Part shown: positions 5,420 to 9,431 of the stretch, one piece after another
Numbering within the stretch: the first letter of the stretch is position 1
How the letters are laid out: each line of letters begins with the position of its first letter
Assembly: GCA_945867285.1 (NCBI GenBank)
Contig: CAMBHX010000060.1
Span: 1 to 9,431, forward strand
Source: Sulfuricurvum sp. IAE1
GTDB lineage: Bacteria > Campylobacterota > Campylobacteria > Campylobacterales > Sulfurimonadaceae
DNA length: 9,431 bases
Direction: 5' to 3'
Position numbers and translations under genes: made by a program
Notes under the pieces: model-generated
What the model was told of the DNA's origin: nothing
Database searches by the model: none
What the model saw: only the letters and a program-made list of their open reading frames with translations

Positions 5420-7035
5420 GTCAGCCATTTTTTGTAAAATTTATAGCGATACTATTTCTTGCTACTCTTTTTGTCGCCCATGCCTCACCCTCATTGGAAA
5501 ATCAAACTGCTGGTGAAAAGAATCTTATACTCGAACAAAAAATAGAAGAGCTTGAAAAACTTCAAAAAAATCTTTCCAAAGAAAATAGTGTCTGGATCAA
5601 AAGTTATGACTCGTACATCGCTTATAGAGATGTTCGAAAGAGCTTGCGTGAGGTGAAATGGCGTATTGCAGAATTACAAAACCAGCGCTCCAGCGGTGAG
5701 AAAAAATTAGAATTAGAAGCATTATTAGCGAAAGAAAAAATTCTTAGTGAACAAGTACTTCTTTTTCAAGATCAAGGCGGCTCACCATTTGCAGATCTCT
5801 TAAAACCGGATGAAGCTGGAGATGTCCCAAGTATTAGCAACCCGTTTGACATTATTGTTGGGCTCTCCTATATCAAGCGCCAGACTAGCCAGTTTCAAGA
5901 TTATGCGCTGCGTTCTGAGGATTTACAAGAGATTATTACCAATCTAGAACAACAATCACATCTGTATCGAGAATTATTACAGCTTACTCCAAAAGATAAT
6001 GAGTATAGAATAGGTCTTGATAATACTTTGGTTAAAATTGAAAAATCAAAATTAGCATTGGACACATTAAAAGTTACTACAAAAGCGTATGAAAAACGGA
6101 TTGATTCTTCTGAAGCAAAAATAAATAAAGAGATTAAAAGTCAGGTTTATAAGTTATTGACGATAGGTGTTGTTATTTTTGTATTATTGTTAACTGTATT
6201 TTTACTCAGACGCGCAGTTAAACACTATGTCATTGATAATGAACGATTTTATATGATTAATAAAGTGGTGACACTGGTGAGTGTAGCTCTTATTAGTATT
6301 ATTATTTTGTTTAGTTATATCGATAATGTTGGGTATTTCGCAACAATTTTAGGGTTTGCATCCGCAGGTCTCGCAATTGCGATGCGAGATTGGTTTATGT
6401 CGCTCTTTGGATGGGTGGTTATCTTTGTAGGAGGGTCCATTCACGTAGGTGATCGCATCCGTTTTGTCAAAGAAGGGATGGAATATGTGGGGGATGTTCT
6501 TGATATTTCACCCTTGCGTATCACTATCATGGAAGATGTTACACTTACTACCGTAGAGCATAACCGACGTGCTGGACGTATTGTTTTTATCCCTAATAAC
6601 TATATTTTTACCTCAATGATTGCCAACTATTCCCATGGATCGCTTAAAACGGTGTGGGATGGGATTGATATTATGATTACTTTTGATTCAGATCATAAAA
6701 AAGCAGTACATATTACCAAAGAAATTTGCCGAAAATATTCCAAAGGTTATACTGAGATTACTCGTAAACAACTCAATAAATTACGGGATCGTTACAGTCT
6801 CAAAAGCACCAATGTTGAACCTCGAGTATTTACATTTATTGAATCTAATGGTATAAAAGTGAGTAGTTGGTATCTTACTAATGCTTATGCGACTTTGACA
6901 CTACGCAGCACTATTTCAGCCGATATTATTGATGCGTTTAATGCAGAAGATACCATTACGATAGCCTATCCGACAACACGATTTTACAGTACTATTATTC
7001 CACCAAAAGAGATGCCAAAAGGGGAGGGACAATGA
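5416..7035 (+). CDS. MscS-family mechanosensitive channel with long periplasmic helical domain
   Basis: This predicted 539-residue inner-membrane channel would release solutes on hypo-osmotic shock. Residues 1-23 look like a signal peptide (hydrophobic core, AHA before Ser24). Residues about 32-245 are rich in Glu, Lys, Leu and Gln and look like coiled-coil helices, presumably periplasmic. Three membrane segments follow at about 248-266, 284-301 and 306-339; the last is the pore helix with the glycine/alanine pattern GFASAGLAIAMRD (313-325). The MscS beta domain follows (IHVGDRIRF, 342-350), then a mixed C-terminal domain. Periplasmic N-terminus plus three spans puts the C-terminus in the cytoplasm, as in MscS. 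It is longer than E. coli MscS (286 residues) and much shorter than MscK. The start overlaps the aroB stop (ATGA), and the stop overlaps the mtaB start. Confidence 0.92.
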   Translation: MSQPFFVKFIAILFLATLFVAHASPSLENQTAGEKNLILEQKIEELEKLQKNLSKENSVWIKSYDSYIAYRDVRKSLREVKWRIAELQNQRSSGEKKLELEALLAKEKILSEQVLLFQDQGGSPFADLLKPDEAGDVPSISNPFDIIVGLSYIKRQTSQFQDYALRSEDLQEIITNLEQQSHLYRELLQLTPKDNEYRIGLDNTLVKIEKSKLALDTLKVTTKAYEKRIDSSEAKINKEIKSQVYKLLTIGVVIFVLLLTVFLLRRAVKHYVIDNERFYMINKVVTLVSVALISIIILFSYIDNVGYFATILGFASAGLAIAMRDWFMSLFGWVVIFVGGSIHVGDRIRFVKEGMEYVGDVLDISPLRITIMEDVTLTTVEHNRRAGRIVFIPNNYIFTSMIANYSHGSLKTVWDGIDIMITFDSDHKKAVHITKEICRKYSKGYTEITRKQLNKLRDRYSLKSTNVEPRVFTFIESNGIKVSSWYLTNAYATLTLRSTISADIIDAFNAEDTITIAYPTTRFYSTIIPPKEMPKGEGQ

Positions 7036-8276
7036 AACCAAAAGTGTATTTTAAGACCTTTGGATGCCGTACTAACCTTTTTGACTCACAGGTTATGATG
7101 AGTGGTTTGAGCGATTATGATGTTACTGAAAATGAGTCTGAGGCCCAAATTGTGGTAGTCAACTCTTGCACTGTCACCAATGGCGCTGATGTGAGTGTAC
7201 GTGGATATATTAATAGTATTGAAAAACAGGGAAAAAAGCTTTTTTTGACGGGGTGTGGTGCACACACCAAGGGTGAGTCTTTGTTTAAGGCTGGAAAAGT
7301 GCAGGGGGTTTTTGGGCAATCCGAAAAGATGAAAATTAACACGCTCCTCTCCTCAACCGAAAAGTTTTACGAAATAGGAGACTTGAACTACATTGATGAT
7401 GCAATAGTCGATGATTTTGTTGGAAAATCCAGAGCGTTTATCAAAATTCAAGAGGGGTGTAATTTTCGCTGTAGCTACTGTATTATTCCTTTTGTTCGGG
7501 GTGATTCACGCAATATGGATGAAGCTAAGATACTTGAACAAGTTTCACGGCTTGCCAGTAATGGTTTTGGTGAATTTGTCCTCACGGGAACAAATGTAGG
7601 AAGTTACGGTCAAGGTGATGGGAAAAATATAGCCCAGTTGATGCAAAAAATGTCTCTTATTCGTGGGGTACGTCGTATACGTGTGGGGAGTTTAGAGCCT
7701 ATACAAATCAATGAAGCGTTTAGAGAAATACTGGGCGAACCATGGTTGGAACGGCATTTACATATTGCTATACAACATAGCAGTGATGAGATGTTACGTA
7801 TTATGAATCGACGTAATCGTCATAATAGTGATGTTGAGCTTTTTGGGATGCTTAATGATAGAGGATTTGCTTTGGGGACTGATTTTATTGTAGGTCATCC
7901 TGGGGAGACAGATGCTCTTTGGAATGAAGCGATGGAAAATATTAAGCGGTTACATCTAACTCATATTCATCCTTTTACCTACTCAAAACGTGATGGAACA
8001 CCCAGTGCATCAATGAAAAATCAAGTCAATGGAGCCATTTCTAGTGTGCGAATGACACAGCTAAACGCTCATATCCATGCCAATAATCTTTTATTTCGTC
8101 GCAATACCAAGGTTCCTCTTGATGTTTTGGTAGAATCTGGAGATAATGGTACTTACAGTGGATTAGATCAATTTTTCAATAAAATAGTTATCAAGAGTAA
8201 TGAAGATTTATCGGGAAATTGGATTAATATTGAAAAATATGAGGTAGAAAATGACCATAACACAGCTCAATTTTAA
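7032..8276 (+). CDS. mtaB: tRNA t6A37 methylthiotransferase MtaB
   Basis: This radical SAM enzyme adds a methylthio group to t6A at position 37 of ANN-decoding tRNAs, giving ms2t6A and aiding decoding accuracy. The protein has 414 residues. The N-terminal methylthiotransferase domain has the three cluster ligands Cys12 (TFGCRTN), Cys46 (VNSCTVT) and Cys75 (LTGCGAH). The radical SAM domain has Cys143, Cys147 and Cys150 in EGCNFRCSYC, followed by IIPFVRGDSRN. The GCRTN form and the SCTVT motif favour MtaB over MiaB or RimO, although paralogue choice by motif is not absolute. The C-terminal 60 residues should be a TRAM-like RNA-binding domain but look short and weakly conserved. A strong GGGGAGGG ribosome site lies inside the end of mscS, with an ATGA overlap. 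The 3' end overlaps the next gene by 26 bp. Confidence 0.92.
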   Translation: MKPKVYFKTFGCRTNLFDSQVMMSGLSDYDVTENESEAQIVVVNSCTVTNGADVSVRGYINSIEKQGKKLFLTGCGAHTKGESLFKAGKVQGVFGQSEKMKINTLLSSTEKFYEIGDLNYIDDAIVDDFVGKSRAFIKIQEGCNFRCSYCIIPFVRGDSRNMDEAKILEQVSRLASNGFGEFVLTGTNVGSYGQGDGKNIAQLMQKMSLIRGVRRIRVGSLEPIQINEAFREILGEPWLERHLHIAIQHSSDEMLRIMNRRNRHNSDVELFGMLNDRGFALGTDFIVGHPGETDALWNEAMENIKRLHLTHIHPFTYSKRDGTPSASMKNQVNGAISSVRMTQLNAHIHANNLLFRRNTKVPLDVLVESGDNGTYSGLDQFFNKIVIKSNEDLSGNWINIEKYEVENDHNTAQF

Positions 8277-9431
8277 TCGAAATCAACTTATTTTACTTTT
8301 TTCAGGGGGGATTATACTTGCCTTATTGTTGTACGCATTATTGCGCGATGGAAGCAATACTGTTTCTCTCGATGATGCAACTCGTATTATTGAATCCAAT
8401 AAAGTAGAAAAAGCAATAATCGATAGTGGTATGATTTATCTTTATACCCAAGACGAGGGGGTGGTGAAATTACCAGTTTCAACCTTACCGTCAGAGTTAA
8501 GTGCTCATTTGACCATTGAAACGAAAAAATCTAACGGATGGCTATGGCTGGTGTTAATTGTTGCAATTATCGCAGGGATTATGGGTTGGGTTTACAACAC
8601 AAGACGTATTGATAGTATCGAGCATGATGAAATAGTACACAATGAAGGGGTGAAAATTAGCGAAGAGACTGTTAGTAGTCTCACGCCAACACCTGTCAAG
8701 TCAACTGTTTGCTTTAGTGATATTGGTGGTATAAGCGATGTCAAGGAAGAGTTAGAAGAGATTATTGATTTTTTGCGTAATCCAAAGCGTTATTACAGTT
8801 TTGGTGCTAGATTGCCCCGGGGTGTTTTGCTCGTAGGTCCTCCCGGTGTTGGTAAGACTATGATTGCCAAAGCAGTAGCACACGAAGCAGATGTTCCATT
8901 TTTTTACCAAAGCGGTGCATCTTTTGTGCAAATTTATGTTGGAATGGGAGCAAAAAGAGTTAGTGAGCTATTTGCAGCAGCCAAAAAAAATGCTCCTGCG
9001 ATTATTTTTATTGATGAAATCGATGCAGTAGGTAAAAAGCGTGGTGGAGAACGCAATGATGAGAGAGAGGGGACACTTAATCAGCTTTTGACAGAGATGG
9101 ATGGGTTTGAAGATGCGAGTGGTATTATCGTCATTGCTGCAACAAACAATATTGATGTGATAGATAGCGCATTATTACGAGCAGGGCGTTTTGATCGTCG
9201 TATTTTTGTTGAACTTCCCACAGCAATAGAGCGAGCATCGATCTTGGAGAAATATTTACAACATATTCCCAATGATGTTCATCTTGATGAGATTGCAAAA
9301 ATGACAGTAGGGTTTAATGGTGCATCTTTGGCAGCATTGGTTAATGAAGCAGCATTATTGTGTCTACGTAATCGTGAATTTCAAGTACAGCAAAAACACT
9401 TTTTGGCGGTCAAAGATAAAGTTATGTTAGG
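8251..9431 (+). CDS. FtsH-like membrane AAA+ protein, 3' end outside the window
   Basis: The first 393 codons of an FtsH-type protein are present; the window ends before any protease domain. Seen here: a membrane segment at about 12-31, a small periplasmic domain (32-95), a second membrane segment (97-114), a linker, then an AAA+ module with Walker A GPPGVGKT (196-203), pore loop FVQIYVG (225-231), Walker B IIFIDEID (251-258) and the second region of homology ending RAGRFDRR with arginine-finger candidates Arg313 and Arg316. Canonical FtsH has FVEMFVG, DPALLRPGRFDR and GFSGADL; here these are FVQIYVG, DSALLRAGRFDR and GFNGASL, so this is probably a second, divergent FtsH paralogue and not the essential housekeeping copy. 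Whether the zinc peptidase HExxH motif is present cannot be seen. The ATG at 8251 has GAGGT five bases upstream and lies inside mtaB, indicating coupling. Confidence 0.9.
   Translation, partial: MTITQLNFNRNQLILLFSGGIILALLLYALLRDGSNTVSLDDATRIIESNKVEKAIIDSGMIYLYTQDEGVVKLPVSTLPSELSAHLTIETKKSNGWLWLVLIVAIIAGIMGWVYNTRRIDSIEHDEIVHNEGVKISEETVSSLTPTPVKSTVCFSDIGGISDVKEELEEIIDFLRNPKRYYSFGARLPRGVLLVGPPGVGKTMIAKAVAHEADVPFFYQSGASFVQIYVGMGAKRVSELFAAAKKNAPAIIFIDEIDAVGKKRGGERNDEREGTLNQLLTEMDGFEDASGIIVIAATNNIDVIDSALLRAGRFDRRIFVELPTAIERASILEKYLQHIPNDVHLDEIAKMTVGFNGASLAALVNEAALLCLRNREFQVQQKHFLAVKDKVML

Noticed and set aside
8305..8310. Run of six G near the start of the ftsH-like gene as a possible contingency tract
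   Set aside because: Six bases is too short for frequent slippage, and the frame continues intact through a conserved AAA+ domain.
8983..8990. Run of eight A in the ftsH-like gene as a possible frameshift site
   Set aside because: The reading frame is conserved on both sides (AAKKNAP then Walker B), and no alternative product or downstream structure supports programmed frameshifting.

Overview
The window looks like chromosomal DNA from a Campylobacterota (formerly Epsilonproteobacteria) member, most likely near Sulfuricurvum/Sulfurimonas. The base composition is AT-rich by eye. The stronger argument is the gene order: a TrkA/RCK-like protein, aroB, an MscS channel, the MiaB-like methylthiotransferase mtaB and a second FtsH-like AAA+ protein, all on the + strand. 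From memory this order is shared with Helicobacter pylori (around HP0282-HP0286) and partly with Campylobacter. I could not search for it, so genus-level placement is an inference.

Layout. Positions 1-72 hold the first 24 codons of an unrecognised minus-strand gene. Positions 73-178 are intergenic and contain what appears to be a leftover copy of the last codons of ychF. Next comes an AmmeMemoRadiSam pair, arranged divergently: a MEMO-family protein on the minus strand (179-985) and an AMMECR1-family protein on the + strand (1073-1621), with a shared 87-bp promoter region. AMMECR1 converges on a complete minus-strand ychF (1651-2751). A divergent promoter region (2752-2924) separates ychF from the + strand cluster: TrkA/RCK-like gene (2925-4334), aroB (4373-5419), mscS (5416-7035), mtaB (7032-8276) and the 5' part of an ftsH-like gene (8251 to the window edge).

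The + strand genes look like one transcription unit. aroB/mscS and mscS/mtaB overlap by ATGA, and mtaB/ftsH-like overlap by 26 bp, so translational coupling is likely. The products mix aromatic amino-acid synthesis, osmotic protection, nucleotide/ion sensing, tRNA hypermodification and membrane protein quality control. They share no obvious pathway, although the RCK-like and MscS proteins could both bear on turgor and ion balance.

The most interesting signal is an imperfect direct repeat, 25 of 28 positions identical, between the true ychF 3' end (1655-1682) and a site about 1.56 kb away (91-118), in the same orientation. The MEMO/AMMECR1 pair lies exactly between the copies. This is the layout expected if a segment entered at the 3' end of ychF and left the old gene end behind. 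The leftover copy now carries a perfect TATAAT in front of the next gene. A perfect 23-bp palindrome sits at the MEMO stop codon nearby. No integrase or transposase is visible, and I found no CRISPR array, rRNA, tRNA or intact insertion sequence.
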